Of a DNA stretch of 64,000 bases, positions 9,401 through 17,715 are shown one piece after another; position 1 is the first letter of the stretch, and every line of letters starts with the position of its first letter. The notes below the pieces were generated by a model. That model did not search any database. It was not told the DNA's origin and worked only from the letters and a program-made list of their open reading frames with translations. The translations under genes and the position numbers were made by a program. This DNA comes from Roseinatronobacter domitianus (GTDB lineage: Bacteria > Pseudomonadota > Alphaproteobacteria > Rhodobacterales > Rhodobacteraceae): NCBI RefSeq assembly GCF_023336755.1, contig NZ_JALZWP010000013.1, positions 17,343 to 81,342 of the forward strand, given 5' to 3'.

Positions 9401-9433
9401 GGCGGGGCGCGGATGCGCCTCGCCGGTGTTTTT
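9401..9433 (+). terminator. Terminator-like hairpin between atpE and atpF'
   Basis: A ten-base stem (9401-9410 with 9415-9424, one G-U pair) around a GGAT loop is followed by GGTGTTTTT. It sits inside the operon, 18 bases before atpF', so full termination is unlikely. Partial termination or protection of the atpE message from 3' decay would raise subunit c over the b subunits. Confidence 0.55.
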
Positions 9434-9450
9434 CGGGTTAGGGGGATGAT

Positions 9451-9969
9451 ATGGCAGAGACTGCTGCTTCGGGGCCAGGTATGCCCCAACTGGATATAAC
9501 CACTTTCTCTAACCAGATTTTCTGGTTGGTCGTCGCGTTGGTGGTTTTGTATTTCGTTATGTCGCGCGTCGCATTGCCGCGTGTGGCGTCGGTTCTGGCA
9601 GACCGTCGCGGTGCGATCACCGCCGACATTGCCGCAGCCGAGGAATACAAGCTAAAAGCGCAGGACGCCGAAGATGCCTTCAAAAAGGCTGAAGCGGATG
9701 CCCGTGCGGAAGCGCAACGCATTGTCGAAGCTGCCAAGGCTGAAATGCAAGAGGCGTTGCATGCGCAGATCGCCAAGGCAGACGCGGAAATTGCCGCTAA
9801 GTCCGCCGAGTCCGAAAAACGCATTCGCGAGATCACGGCTAACGCGGTCGAAATGGTTGCCGAAGTGTCGAATGACGTGACCAAGGACATTGTTGCGGCC
9901 TTTGACATGAAAGCGGATGCGCGCAGCGTGACCGCAGCCGTCAAGGCACAGATGAAGGGGGACGCATGA
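9451..9969 (+). CDS. atpF': F0F1 ATP synthase subunit b'
   Basis: A 172-residue peripheral-stalk subunit with one N-terminal membrane helix (about residues 22-42) and a long, Ala/Glu/Lys-rich coiled coil. Alphaproteobacteria and phototrophs have two different b subunits; this copy lacks a signal-like N-terminus and comes first, the usual b' position. The start follows GGGGGATGAT. The stop overlaps the atpF start (ATGA), coupling the two in the 1:1 ratio needed for a heterodimeric stalk. Confidence 0.95.
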   Translation: MAETAASGPGMPQLDITTFSNQIFWLVVALVVLYFVMSRVALPRVASVLADRRGAITADIAAAEEYKLKAQDAEDAFKKAEADARAEAQRIVEAAKAEMQEALHAQIAKADAEIAAKSAESEKRIREITANAVEMVAEVSNDVTKDIVAAFDMKADARSVTAAVKAQMKGDA

Positions 9970-10529
9970 TGTTGCGTATGGCCGTCATTGCCACGCTTCT
10001 GGCAAGCCCAGCCTTTGCTGCGGTTGAAGGCAAGCCCTTCTTCTCGCTCTACAACACCGACCTGATCGTTCTGGCAGCCTTCCTCGTCTTCTGCGGTGTG
10101 CTGGTTTACGCGAAGGTGCCCGGCAAGGTCAGCGGTTTGCTTGATGCGCGCTCCGAGACGATCAAGGCGGAGCTGGAAGAGGCCCGCCGCCTGCGTGAAG
10201 AAGCGCTGGAACTGCACGCGTCATTTGAGCGCCAGCATGCAGCGGTCAAGGAACAAGCCGCACGGATCGTAGAGAAAGCCAAAGCCGACGCCCAGCTTGC
10301 CGCCGAACAAACCAAGGCAGAGATCGAAGCGTCTATCGCTCGCCGCTTGAAGGCTGCGGAAGACCAGATCGCCTCTGCCGAGGCGGGTGCCATTCGTCAG
10401 GTGCGTGACAAGGCAACCGCAGTCGCGATCGCGGCGGCAGGTAGTGTCATCGCCAAGAACATGGATGATGCACGCAGCGATGCCCTGATTGGCGACGCAA
10501 TAAAAGCGGTGCACGAACGTCTGCACTGA
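9966..10529 (+). CDS. atpF: F0F1 ATP synthase subunit b
   Basis: A 187-residue second stalk subunit. A short hydrophobic N-terminus ending [15 protein letters not shown], resembling a signal peptide, precedes the membrane helix (about residues 32-50) and a long coiled coil, ending in a region that binds F1. It starts four bases inside atpF' (an ATG three bases later is an alternative). It is the last gene of the operon; a strong terminator follows 21 bases later. The F1 genes atpHAGDC are not in this window. Confidence 0.95.
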   Translation: MMLRMAVIATLLASPAFAAVEGKPFFSLYNTDLIVLAAFLVFCGVLVYAKVPGKVSGLLDARSETIKAELEEARRLREEALELHASFERQHAAVKEQAARIVEKAKADAQLAAEQTKAEIEASIARRLKAAEDQIASAEAGAIRQVRDKATAVAIAAAGSVIAKNMDDARSDALIGDAIKAVHERLH

Positions 10530-10550
10530 AAGCGGGACGTTGCAAATGTA

Positions 10551-10579
10551 AAAACCCGGCTGCAAGGCCGGGTTTTTTT
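10551..10579 (+). terminator. Rho-independent terminator of the F0 operon, bidirectional
   Basis: A perfect AAAACCCGGC / GCCGGGTTTT stem (10551-10560 with 10567-10576) with a six-base loop is followed by a run of T to 10579. The matching A run on the left lets it also stop the convergent FCD-regulator transcript, whose stop codon (10578-10580) lies at its edge. Confidence 0.93.
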
Positions 10580-11348
10580 ATGTGCTTTCCTTCGTGTGCT
10601 CAAACCGAAGGCGCGCAATCGCTTCGTTATGCTCGCTGCGTTTATGGTCGTTCATGATCCGCTCGACAAAATCCAGATGCGCCGTTGCTGCCGCATGGGC
10701 CTCTATCGGGTCGCGCGCTTGAATGGCCGCATTGATCGCTTTGTGCTGTGCCAGCAGGTCGCTGCGCGTGGCACGTTGACGAAAGATCATCTGCCGATTG
10801 TAGAAAACGCCCTTATGCAGCAAATCGAACATGGCACGCATCATGTGCAACATGATGATATTATGTGACGCTTCGACAATCGACAGGTGAAATTCTGCAT
10901 CAAGCTGCGCTTCCTCGGATGGGTCGCGTTTCTGATGAGCGGCCTCCATCCGGTGATAGAGCGTGTCGATCACCTTCAGGTCGGTATCAGACCCAAGGCG
11001 CGCGGCACGCTCGGCAGACATCCCCTCCATATCGCGGCGAAAACTGATGTAATCGAACAAGGCTTCGTCATGCTCGGCAAACAGCCGCACCAGCGAATCC
11101 GAAAAGGCGCTATCCAGAAGTTCTGCAACGAAAACCCCCGCGCCCGCGCGGCTTTCCAGCAGGCCGCGCAGCTGCAATTCGGCCAGCGCATCGCGCAAGC
11201 TGGGGCGTGACACACCCAACCGTTCGGCAAGATCACGTTCTGCGGGCAACCGCTCACCCGGCCGCAAGACACCGCGCAGCAGCAACAGTTCTATCTGGCG
11301 CACAACGGATTGGGACAGCTTTTCAGGCTGAATGCGTTGAAACGGCAT
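10578..11348 (-). CDS. FadR-subfamily GntR regulator with FCD domain
   Basis: A 256-residue regulator. The N-terminal winged helix has the GntR signature ([21 protein letters not shown], about residues 27-47) and the C-terminal all-helical FCD domain (about 95-225) has the metal and ligand histidines within the [14 protein letters not shown] and [10 protein letters not shown] segments. It resembles PdhR/LldR-type repressors of carboxylate metabolism. It is convergent with the F0 operon and has no obvious target next to it. Start ATG at 11348. The effector is not assignable from sequence. Confidence 0.92.
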   Translation of the reverse strand: MPFQRIQPEKLSQSVVRQIELLLLRGVLRPGERLPAERDLAERLGVSRPSLRDALAELQLRGLLESRAGAGVFVAELLDSAFSDSLVRLFAEHDEALFDYISFRRDMEGMSAERAARLGSDTDLKVIDTLYHRMEAAHQKRDPSEEAQLDAEFHLSIVEASHNIIMLHMMRAMFDLLHKGVFYNRQMIFRQRATRSDLLAQHKAINAAIQARDPIEAHAAATAHLDFVERIMNDHKRSEHNEAIARLRFEHTKEST

Positions 11349-11420
11349 TGGTCCTCCTCACCCCATCTCAATGGGGATGTTGGTAAAAAGATATGACCGA
11401 AACTCGCCCGTCGCAACGGA

Positions 11421-11447
11421 AAAGGCTGACCGCGTGGGCCAGCCTTT
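11421..11447 (-). terminator. Hairpin terminator downstream of the OmpA lipoprotein gene
   Basis: AAAGGCTG at 11421-11428 pairs with CAGCCTTT at 11440-11447, with short inner pairing. It lies 22 bases past the stop of the OmpA-family gene on the minus strand and is followed on that strand by TTTCCG. The A/T tails make it a plausible but not strong terminator. Confidence 0.6.
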
Positions 11448-11469
11448 CGCTCCGGTTCGACAAGCTGCC

Positions 11470-12108
11470 TTAGCCCTGTTGGTGCGGTCGAATATAGATT
11501 TCCACCCGACGATTCTGCTGCCGCCCCGCCGCTGTGCTGTTATCGGCAACCGGCTGTGTCAGGCCGCGCCCTTCGGTGCGCACACGTGCCGGAGCGACGC
11601 CGTTGTTAAACAACACCTGCGCCACGCTTGCAGCGCGCCGTTCGGACAAGCCCTGATTATAGGCAGCCGAGCCGGTATTGTCCGTATGCCCAACCACACG
11701 CACATCGCTGCGCGGATAGTTGATAAGGTTGTTCGCGATGACGCGCAGATCGTTTTGCAGGTCGGGCCGCACGCTTGCGCTGTCGGTCGCAAATAGCAGG
11801 TCTTGCGGCAGGGTCAGGATCAGCTCTTGCCCGGTGTTCTGGACATTCACGTCACTGCCAAGCTGGCGCCGCAGTTCTGCGGCCTGACGGTCAAGCCGTT
11901 GGCCAATCAGGGCGCCTGCTGCGCCGCCGACAATAGCCCCGGCCAGTGCGCGGTCGCCACCGCCATCGCCGGTTGCTGCCCCGAAAATGCCGCCGACCGC
12001 TGCCCCGGTCAGGGCGCCTGTCAGCGTGCGGTTCTGCTGGGAGTTCGGGTCGGGCGCGCAGGCGGTCAACGCCAAAACCGAGATTGCGATAGGTGCAACG
12101 AGTTTCAT
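11470..12108 (-). CDS. OmpA-family outer-membrane lipoprotein with glycine zipper
   Basis: A 212-residue protein with a lipoprotein signal (LALTACAP, lipid-bearing Cys at about residue 17), a glycine-zipper membrane segment (about 30-75, repeated A-x-x-G patterns) and a C-terminal OmpA peptidoglycan-binding domain (about 95-205) with LFATDSASV, VVGHTDNTGS and NRRVEIYI. It resembles YiaD-type lipoproteins that link the outer membrane to peptidoglycan. The start at 12108 is preceded by AGGAGTG. It stands alone with its own hairpin terminator. Confidence 0.93.
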   Translation of the reverse strand: MKLVAPIAISVLALTACAPDPNSQQNRTLTGALTGAAVGGIFGAATGDGGGDRALAGAIVGGAAGALIGQRLDRQAAELRRQLGSDVNVQNTGQELILTLPQDLLFATDSASVRPDLQNDLRVIANNLINYPRSDVRVVGHTDNTGSAAYNQGLSERRAASVAQVLFNNGVAPARVRTEGRGLTQPVADNSTAAGRQQNRRVEIYIRPHQQG

Positions 12109-12196
12109 GGAACACTCCTTTAGTGTGTCTTAGCTTGATACCACGTCGCTTGCCCGGCTGCTATTACAGCGCGGCGCGATACGCAGGGTTTTGCCA

Positions 12197-13036
12197 TCAC
12201 GCTTGCGCTACAGCATCTCTCCGCGCAGTTTCCCAGCCCAGCATGGCACGTTTGCGGGCTAGCCCCCAATGATAGCCCCCAAGCGCGCCACTGCCTTGCA
12301 AAACCCGGTGACACGGGATCACGAAGCCAAGCGGATTGCGCCCGACCGCCGTGCCCACGGCGCGCGCTGCACGGTCCGAGCAGACGGTTTTGGCAACTTC
12401 GCCATAGCTGGTCACATGGCCTGACGGCACCTGCAACAGCGCCTCCCAGACCTTTATCTGGAAGGGGGTTCCCATCATATGCAACTGTGCTGCGCCCTTG
12501 TGGGTAAAAGCCGCCTCGACATGCGGCGCGGCGCCCCCCGGATCGCAGATATAGGACGCTTTGGGCCAACGCCGGGTCATATCGGCCAATATGGCCGGGT
12601 CGTTCTCGGCTTCGGCAAAGGCAAGTCCGCACAAGCCCCGATCTGTCGCCATGCCCAAAGCTGGGCCAAACGGGCTGTCGAACCAGCCATAGCGAATGTC
12701 CAGCCCCGCGCCGCGCTTGGCGTAGTCGCCCGGAGTCATCGCTTCCCACCGCAAAAACAGATCATGCAGCCGCGCCTGTCCTGACAAGCCAAGCTGCATG
12801 GCGGACTCGAAGGTCGAGAAACGCGCGCCCAGAAGGTGGCGCGCATGGCCAAGCGTCAGATATTGCTGGTAGCGTTTCGGCGAAACCCCGGCCCATGCGC
12901 TGAACACCCGCTGAAAATGCGCTGCGCTCATTCCCAGTTCTGCCGCCAGATCATCAAGGCTGCGCCCGGTTCCGCCCGGCGCATCAATCAGCGCGATCGC
13001 ACGTGCGATCAGCTTGTAATGATAGCTTTGCTCCAT
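12197..13036 (-). CDS. AraC-type HTH / methylated-DNA-protein cysteine methyltransferase fusion (Ada-like)
   Basis: A 279-residue protein with an AraC-type DNA-binding domain (about residues 10-100; GMSAAHFQRVFSAWAGVSPKRY) fused to an O6-alkylguanine-DNA alkyltransferase (about 110-275) whose active site NPLGFVIPCHRV holds the acceptor cysteine. The zinc/phosphotriester-repair N-terminal domain of classical Ada is absent, so it can repair O6-alkylguanine but lacks the usual Ada switch. ATG 13036 is chosen because upstream residues look non-coding. It is divergent from an MFS transporter. Confidence 0.93.
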   Translation of the reverse strand: MEQSYHYKLIARAIALIDAPGGTGRSLDDLAAELGMSAAHFQRVFSAWAGVSPKRYQQYLTLGHARHLLGARFSTFESAMQLGLSGQARLHDLFLRWEAMTPGDYAKRGAGLDIRYGWFDSPFGPALGMATDRGLCGLAFAEAENDPAILADMTRRWPKASYICDPGGAAPHVEAAFTHKGAAQLHMMGTPFQIKVWEALLQVPSGHVTSYGEVAKTVCSDRAARAVGTAVGRNPLGFVIPCHRVLQGSGALGGYHWGLARKRAMLGWETARRDAVAQA

Positions 13037-13166
13037 GGCGCACCTTGCTCTTGCGGGTGTTCCAGTCATAGCCCGCAACAGCATGTCCTGCACCCCGAAA
13101 GCTGCGCATTGCACTTTGTTCACAGGTTCAATAAAGCATGCGCATCCTTTGGGAGGAGGGGCTTTC

Positions 13167-14339
13167 ATGAAACTTGGTCTGGCCTGCCTAGTGCTGGGCT
13201 ATCTGCTCAGCCAGTTCTATCGTGCGTTTCTGGCCGTATTGGCCGGGCCGCTGACGCAGGATCTGGGCGTGACCCCGGATGATCTGGCGCTCTCCTCTGG
13301 CCTTTGGTTTCTGGTGTTCGCGGCGGCGCAAATCCCGCTGGGCATGGCTCTGGACCAGATCGGCCCGCGCCGCACCACAGCGCTGATGCTGGGGCTTGGC
13401 GGCACCGGGGGCGCTGCGCTCTTTGCGATGGCACAGAGTGCAACCCATATCAATCTGGCGATGATGCTTCTGGGCGTGGGCTGCGCACCCGTGCTGATGG
13501 CGTCTTACTATATTTTCGCCCGCAGCTTTCCGGCGGCTATGTTTGCCACGCTGGCAGGGGCGGTTATCGGCCTTGGGTCGTTGGGGAATATCCTTGGCGC
13601 CTGGCCCTTGGCGTGGGCGTCAGAGGTCTATGGCTGGCGCGCGGCCCTCTGGACGATGGCGGGCATTACGGCAGCGGTGGCGGCGGTGCTGTGGGTGGTC
13701 ATCCCCGATCCGCCGCGCGCGCAAGCCCCCGAAGGCACCAAACCCCGCTTGCGCGATGTGCTGCGCATTCGCGCGCTTTGGTGGATGATGCCGCTTTTAT
13801 TCGTGAATTACGCCCCCGCAGCCGGATTGCGCGGGCTATGGGCCGGCCCTTATCTGACCGATCTGTATGGTGCCAACGCCAATGTTGTGGGGCAGGTCAC
13901 GCTGGTCATGGCCTTCGCGATGATCGCGGGCAATTTCGCTTACGGGCCGTTGGACCGTCTGTTGGGCACCCGCAAATGGGTCATCCTTGGCGGTAATCTG
14001 TTCGGCGCTTGCGCGCTTGGCATATTGGCGATTTCCCCCGCGATGGGGCTTTGGGCAAGCGCGGCTCTTTTAGCAGCGGTTGGGTTCTTTGGGGCGTCTT
14101 TCCCTATGCTCATGGCGCATGGCCGCAGCTTTATTCCGCCGCATCTGACAGGGCGGGGGGTCACGCTTATCAACCTGTTTTCCATTGGCGGTGTTGGGCT
14201 TTTGCAGGTCGCCAGCGGCCATGTTCACCGGCTGGGTGATGGTGGTGTTACGTCCTACAGCCTTTTGTTCGGGTTCTTTGCCGTGCTGATGCTGGCAGGC
14301 TGTGTGCTCTACCTTTTTGCCACGGACCGGACGGATTAA
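13167..14339 (+). CDS. Major facilitator superfamily transporter
   Basis: A 390-residue protein with about 12 membrane helices and the MFS loop motif A in the form [17 protein letters not shown] (about residues 54-70). The ATG at 13167 follows a very strong GGGAGGAGGGG ribosome-binding site. It resembles general MFS permeases of the sugar-phosphate or nitrate-type clades, but the substrate is not recognisable. Its TAA stop overlaps the convergent fmt stop by four bases. Confidence 0.88.
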   Translation: MKLGLACLVLGYLLSQFYRAFLAVLAGPLTQDLGVTPDDLALSSGLWFLVFAAAQIPLGMALDQIGPRRTTALMLGLGGTGGAALFAMAQSATHINLAMMLLGVGCAPVLMASYYIFARSFPAAMFATLAGAVIGLGSLGNILGAWPLAWASEVYGWRAALWTMAGITAAVAAVLWVVIPDPPRAQAPEGTKPRLRDVLRIRALWWMMPLLFVNYAPAAGLRGLWAGPYLTDLYGANANVVGQVTLVMAFAMIAGNFAYGPLDRLLGTRKWVILGGNLFGACALGILAISPAMGLWASAALLAAVGFFGASFPMLMAHGRSFIPPHLTGRGVTLINLFSIGGVGLLQVASGHVHRLGDGGVTSYSLLFGFFAVLMLAGCVLYLFATDRTD

Positions 14340-15241
14340 CCGTCTAAAACCGTCCCCGGCGCAAAGCGATGCCCGTTCAAAAAGGCATCAGTGTCGCTTG
14401 CGCGCTTGCCTTCGCGCTGCACGCTAAGCACCGAAACTGCGCCAGTACCGCAGGCAACGGTCAACCCGTCCAGCACCTCGCCAGGCGCGCCTTTGCCCGC
14501 CACTGCCCGCGCATCCAGCAGCTTCAACCGCCCCGCGGGGCTGTCGCACCATGCGCCGGGAAACGGCGACAGCGCGCGAATATGACGGGCAACCTCCTCA
14601 GCAGGCCGAGTCCAGTCGATCCGGGCCTCAGATTTGTTGATCTTGGCAGCATAGGTCACGCCGTCTTCGGGTTGGGGCTGTGGCGACAGCGTATCGAGTC
14701 GCGCCAAGGCCTCTGCAATCAACCGCGCGCCCATTTGGGACAAACGGTCATGCAGGCTGGCTCCTGTGTCGCCATCATCAATTGGGGTCGCCTCGCGCAG
14801 CAGCACAGGTCCGGTGTCCAGCCCCGCTTCCATTCGCATAATGCACACGCCGGTTTCGGCATCCCCGGCCATGATCGCGCGCTGAATTGGGGCCGCCCCG
14901 CGCCAGCGCGGCAACAGCGAGGCATGGATGTTCAGGCACCCATGGCGGGGCGCATCCAGAACCGGTTGCGGCAGGATCAGACCATACGCCACCACGACCG
15001 CAATATCGGCCTTAAGCGCGTCAAACTCCGCCTGCGCCTCCGCCCCCTTCAGGCTGACCGGATGGCGGACCGGCAGACCAAGCGCCTCGGCCTGCATCTG
15101 TACCGGCGAGGGACGGTCCTTCTTGCCGCGCCCGGCAGGGCGCGGGGGTTGCGTATAGACGCAAACCACCTCATGCTCGGCGTGGACCGCGTCCAAGGCC
15201 GCGACCGAAAACTCCGGCGTTCCCATAAAGATAGCCCGCAT
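14336..15241 (-). CDS. fmt: Methionyl-tRNA formyltransferase
   Basis: A 301-residue enzyme that formylates initiator Met-tRNA with 10-formyl-THF. The [11 protein letters not shown] start, the [10 protein letters not shown] loop, the catalytic-site segments [16 protein letters not shown] and [13 protein letters not shown], and the C-terminal OB-like domain are all present. The ATG at 15241 gives the family start; five residues upstream are unlikely. It lies downstream of two deformylase genes on the same strand, so the formylation and deformylation functions are grouped. Confidence 0.96.
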   Translation of the reverse strand: MRAIFMGTPEFSVAALDAVHAEHEVVCVYTQPPRPAGRGKKDRPSPVQMQAEALGLPVRHPVSLKGAEAQAEFDALKADIAVVVAYGLILPQPVLDAPRHGCLNIHASLLPRWRGAAPIQRAIMAGDAETGVCIMRMEAGLDTGPVLLREATPIDDGDTGASLHDRLSQMGARLIAEALARLDTLSPQPQPEDGVTYAAKINKSEARIDWTRPAEEVARHIRALSPFPGAWCDSPAGRLKLLDARAVAGKGAPGEVLDGLTVACGTGAVSVLSVQREGKRASDTDAFLNGHRFAPGTVLDG

Positions 15242-15250
15242 CGCATCCCC

Positions 15251-15279
15251 CTTCATCTTGCGAAAAATACTCCGGGGAG
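15251..15279. repeat. Short dispersed repeat, copy A (CTTCATCTTGC...AAATACTCC)
   Basis: CTTCATCTTGC, three variable bases, then AAATACTCC and a G-rich tail, located between fmt and the deformylase genes. A second copy lies at 32942-32972 between argG and gpmI with 20 of 23 core positions identical. Confidence 0.65.
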
Positions 15280-15280
15280 C

Positions 15281-15300
15281 GTGAGGGGCTGGCCCCTCAC
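15281..15300. repeat. Perfect inverted repeat next to the short dispersed repeat
   Basis: GTGAGGGG and CCCCTCAC arms of eight bases around a CTGG loop. It lies in the 81-base gap between the deformylase-like gene and fmt, and could fold as a hairpin in their shared transcript. No T run follows, so it is not a standard terminator. Confidence 0.5.
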
Positions 15301-15322
15301 CGGCACCACGGCGGCCACCGGC

Positions 15323-15817
15323 CTAACGCTTTTTTCCTGCGCGCCGCAGCAGCATATCCCGCTTCACCCGGCTTAGGCGGTCGAAGAACATCTGCCCCTC
15401 CAGATGGTCGATCTGGTGCTGCACGCTGGTCGCCCAAAGCCCAACCATCTCCCGCTCTTCTATCTCGCCCGCCGCATTCAAAAAACGCACCGTCACCGCG
15501 CGTGGGCGCTCAATCGTTGCGTGGACACCGGGCAAGTTGGGGCTGGCCTCGTCATGCGGGCGCATCACGGCGCTGGCATACAAGATTTCCGGGTTCGCCA
15601 TGCGCACGGCTTGGCCGCGGCCCTCGGACGCATCGACCACCGCCAGCCGCAAGCTGACCCCGATTTGCGGCGCCGCAAGGCCGACGCCCGGCATCGCTTC
15701 CATCGTGTCGATCATGTCGTCCCAGATGGCGCGGATATCATCGGTGATTGCCTCGACCGGGGTGGCCTTGCGCCGCAGCACCGGGTCGGGCCATGGCAGG
15801 CAGCGGCGAACACTCAC
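15323..15817 (-). CDS. Degenerate peptide deformylase paralogue
   Basis: A 164-residue protein with the peptide deformylase fold. Motif I is intact (GVGLAAPQ, residues 44-51), but motif II reads E-A-S-P-N-L-P (residues 90-96), where active enzymes have EGCLS, so the metal-ligand cysteine is replaced. Motif III reads HQIDH (134-138), where the catalytic glutamate of HExxH is replaced by glutamine. Deformylation by the known mechanism is therefore unlikely. It overlaps the true def by four bases and may be a regulator, a binding protein or a retained duplicate. Confidence 0.88.
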   Translation of the reverse strand: MSVRRCLPWPDPVLRRKATPVEAITDDIRAIWDDMIDTMEAMPGVGLAAPQIGVSLRLAVVDASEGRGQAVRMANPEILYASAVMRPHDEASPNLPGVHATIERPRAVTVRFLNAAGEIEEREMVGLWATSVQHQIDHLEGQMFFDRLSRVKRDMLLRRAGKKR

Positions 15818-16335
15818 GCGCGCGCCCGCTCGCGTTTCAGTTTGACCATCTTGCGGGTAATCAACTGCCGTTTGATGCTGCCCAGATGGTCAATGAACAA
15901 TTTGCCGTTCAGGTGGTCCAGTTCGTGTTGCGCGCAGGTGGACCATAAGTCGTCGAACGCGTCCTCGTGGGTTTTGCCATCCAATCCCATCCAACGCATC
16001 GTCACCAGCTTGGGGCGGGTGACTTCGCCATATTGCTCGGGGATGGACAGGCAGCCTTCCTCGTAGGTGTTCATCTCGTCAGAGGCCGCAATGATTTCCG
16101 GGTTAATCAGCACCATCGGGCGCGGGGCTTCGCCATCTTCCTTGACGCAATCCATCACGAAAATGCGCTTGGTGATCCCCACCTGCGGCGCGGCCAGCCC
16201 CACGCCCGGCGCGTCATACATCGTCTCCAACATATCCTCGGCCAGTTTGCCGATGTCGGACGTCACGGCAGACACCGGGTCACACAGCTTTTTCAGCCGC
16301 GGGTCGGGATGGATCAGGATGGGTCGAATGCTCAT
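15814..16335 (-). CDS. def: Peptide deformylase
   Basis: A 173-residue metallo-hydrolase that removes the formyl group from nascent proteins. All three catalytic motifs are intact: GVGLAAPQ (about residue 44), EGCLSIPEQ (about 92) with the cysteine ligand, and QHELDHLNG (about 136) with the two histidine ligands and the catalytic glutamate. It is the first gene of a def, def-like, fmt series on the minus strand. Confidence 0.97.
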   Translation of the reverse strand: MSIRPILIHPDPRLKKLCDPVSAVTSDIGKLAEDMLETMYDAPGVGLAAPQVGITKRIFVMDCVKEDGEAPRPMVLINPEIIAASDEMNTYEEGCLSIPEQYGEVTRPKLVTMRWMGLDGKTHEDAFDDLWSTCAQHELDHLNGKLFIDHLGSIKRQLITRKMVKLKRERARA

Positions 16336-16434
16336 GTTAAGCGATTTATGCGATGCTCAACGCGCATTCAACGGCTTTTGGGCTTGAATGCAGTGCAAAC
16401 ACGGGACAGCTTGCCAAAAAACAGAGGGTAGCCC

Positions 16435-17607
16435 ATGAATTTCGACGAGATCATCGACCGACGCGGCACGCATTCTTCCAAGTGGGACATGATGGAGCCG
16501 ATCTATGGCGTGTCCCCGGATGACGGTTTGGCGATGTGGGTCGCGGATATGGATTTTCGCCCGCCCCAGGCGGTGCAGGACGCGCTGCAAGCCATGCTGG
16601 ATCACGGCGTTTACGGCTATTTCGGCGATGACAGCGCGTATCGCGCCGCGATCTGCTGGTGGATGGAGCATCGCCACGGCTGGCAACTTGACCCTGCGCA
16701 TATTTCCACCACACATGGGTTGGTTAACGCGGTGGGGCTGTGTCTGCACACATGGACCGCGCCGGGCGATGGGGTGATGCTGTTTACGCCCGTGTATCAC
16801 GCTTTCGCACGCGTTATCCATTCGGCCGGGCGGCGGGTTGTCGAATGTCCGCTGGTGGAGTGCGATGGCCTTTACCAGATGGACCTTGAGGCCGCCGAGG
16901 CGTTGATCGATGCGGGCACCCGGATGGTCATACTCTGCTCGCCGCACAATCCCGGCGGGCGGGTCTGGACGGTGGACGAGTTGCGCGCGGTTGCGGCGTT
17001 TTGTGCGCGACATGATTTGATTCTGGTGTCGGATGAAATTCATCATGATCTGGTCATGCCGGGTCATAACCACACCGTCATGCCCGTGGCCGCGCCCGAG
17101 CAGATGGACCGCGTGGTCATGCTGACCGCACCATCAAAGACCTTCAATATCGCGGGCACGCATTGCGGGCAGGTCATTATCACCGATGACCGGTTGCGAG
17201 CTCAATTCACAGCGAGCCTTGGTGCGCTCGGCATTTCGCCCAACAGCTTTGGTCTGCACGCGGTGACAGCCGCTTACTCGCCCCAAGGGGCAGAGTGGGT
17301 CGAGGCCCTGCTGGCCTACCTTGACGAAAACCGCCGGGTGTTCGACGCAGGCGTGAACGCCATTCCCGGCCTGCGCTCGATGCCGCTGCAATCCACATAT
17401 CTGGCATGGGTGGATTTTTCTGGTACCGGCATGGATATGGCAGAGTTCACCGCGCGGGTGGAAGAGAGCGCAAAGATCGTTGCCAATCATGGTCCGACAT
17501 TCGGGACCGGCGGTGCAAGCTACCTGCGCTTTAACCTTGGCGCGCCGCGATCGGTGATTGTCGATGCCGTGGCGAGGCTACAGCGCGCGTTCAGTGATTT
17601 GCAATAA
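16435..17607 (+). CDS. patB: PatB/MalY-type PLP-dependent cystathionine beta-lyase (C-S lyase)
   Basis: A 390-residue fold-type I aminotransferase-family protein. It has the MWVADMDF start signature, CSPHNPGGRVW (about residues 164-174), SDEIHHDLVMPGH (about 199-211) and the PLP-lysine motif TAPSKTFNIAG (about 230-240). MalY/PatB members cleave C-S bonds in cystathionine or cysteine conjugates. It follows a GAGGGT ribosome-binding site and is divergent from def. Substrate preference is not readable. Confidence 0.92.
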   Translation: MNFDEIIDRRGTHSSKWDMMEPIYGVSPDDGLAMWVADMDFRPPQAVQDALQAMLDHGVYGYFGDDSAYRAAICWWMEHRHGWQLDPAHISTTHGLVNAVGLCLHTWTAPGDGVMLFTPVYHAFARVIHSAGRRVVECPLVECDGLYQMDLEAAEALIDAGTRMVILCSPHNPGGRVWTVDELRAVAAFCARHDLILVSDEIHHDLVMPGHNHTVMPVAAPEQMDRVVMLTAPSKTFNIAGTHCGQVIITDDRLRAQFTASLGALGISPNSFGLHAVTAAYSPQGAEWVEALLAYLDENRRVFDAGVNAIPGLRSMPLQSTYLAWVDFSGTGMDMAEFTARVEESAKIVANHGPTFGTGGASYLRFNLGAPRSVIVDAVARLQRAFSDLQ

Positions 17608-17627
17608 CCTGCGTCACAATGTGGGCG

Positions 17628-17696
17628 CGCCCCGGCCTTGAGCCGGGGCCTCTTGTTTGGACCTGCGGGCAGAGGCCCCGGCTCAAGGCCGGGGCG
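17628..17696. repeat. Dispersed GC-rich palindromic repeat, copy 1
   Basis: Two exact 26-base inverted arms (17628-17653 and 17671-17696) surround a 17-base loop. Each arm is itself nearly palindromic (GGCCCCGGC, TCAA, GGCCGGGGC). It lies between convergent genes (patB and the metallo-hydrolase). Related copies lie at 37625-37695 and, as a single arm, at 44523-44548. Confidence 0.85.
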
Positions 17697-17715
17697 GGTC
17701 GTTTTGCAGGCAGCC

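Noticed and set aside
17628..17696. CRISPR-like or attachment-site interpretation of the GC-rich palindromes
   Set aside because: There are no regularly spaced direct repeats, no spacers and no cas genes. The copies are isolated inverted repeats, and no integrase other than the housekeeping XerC lies nearby.
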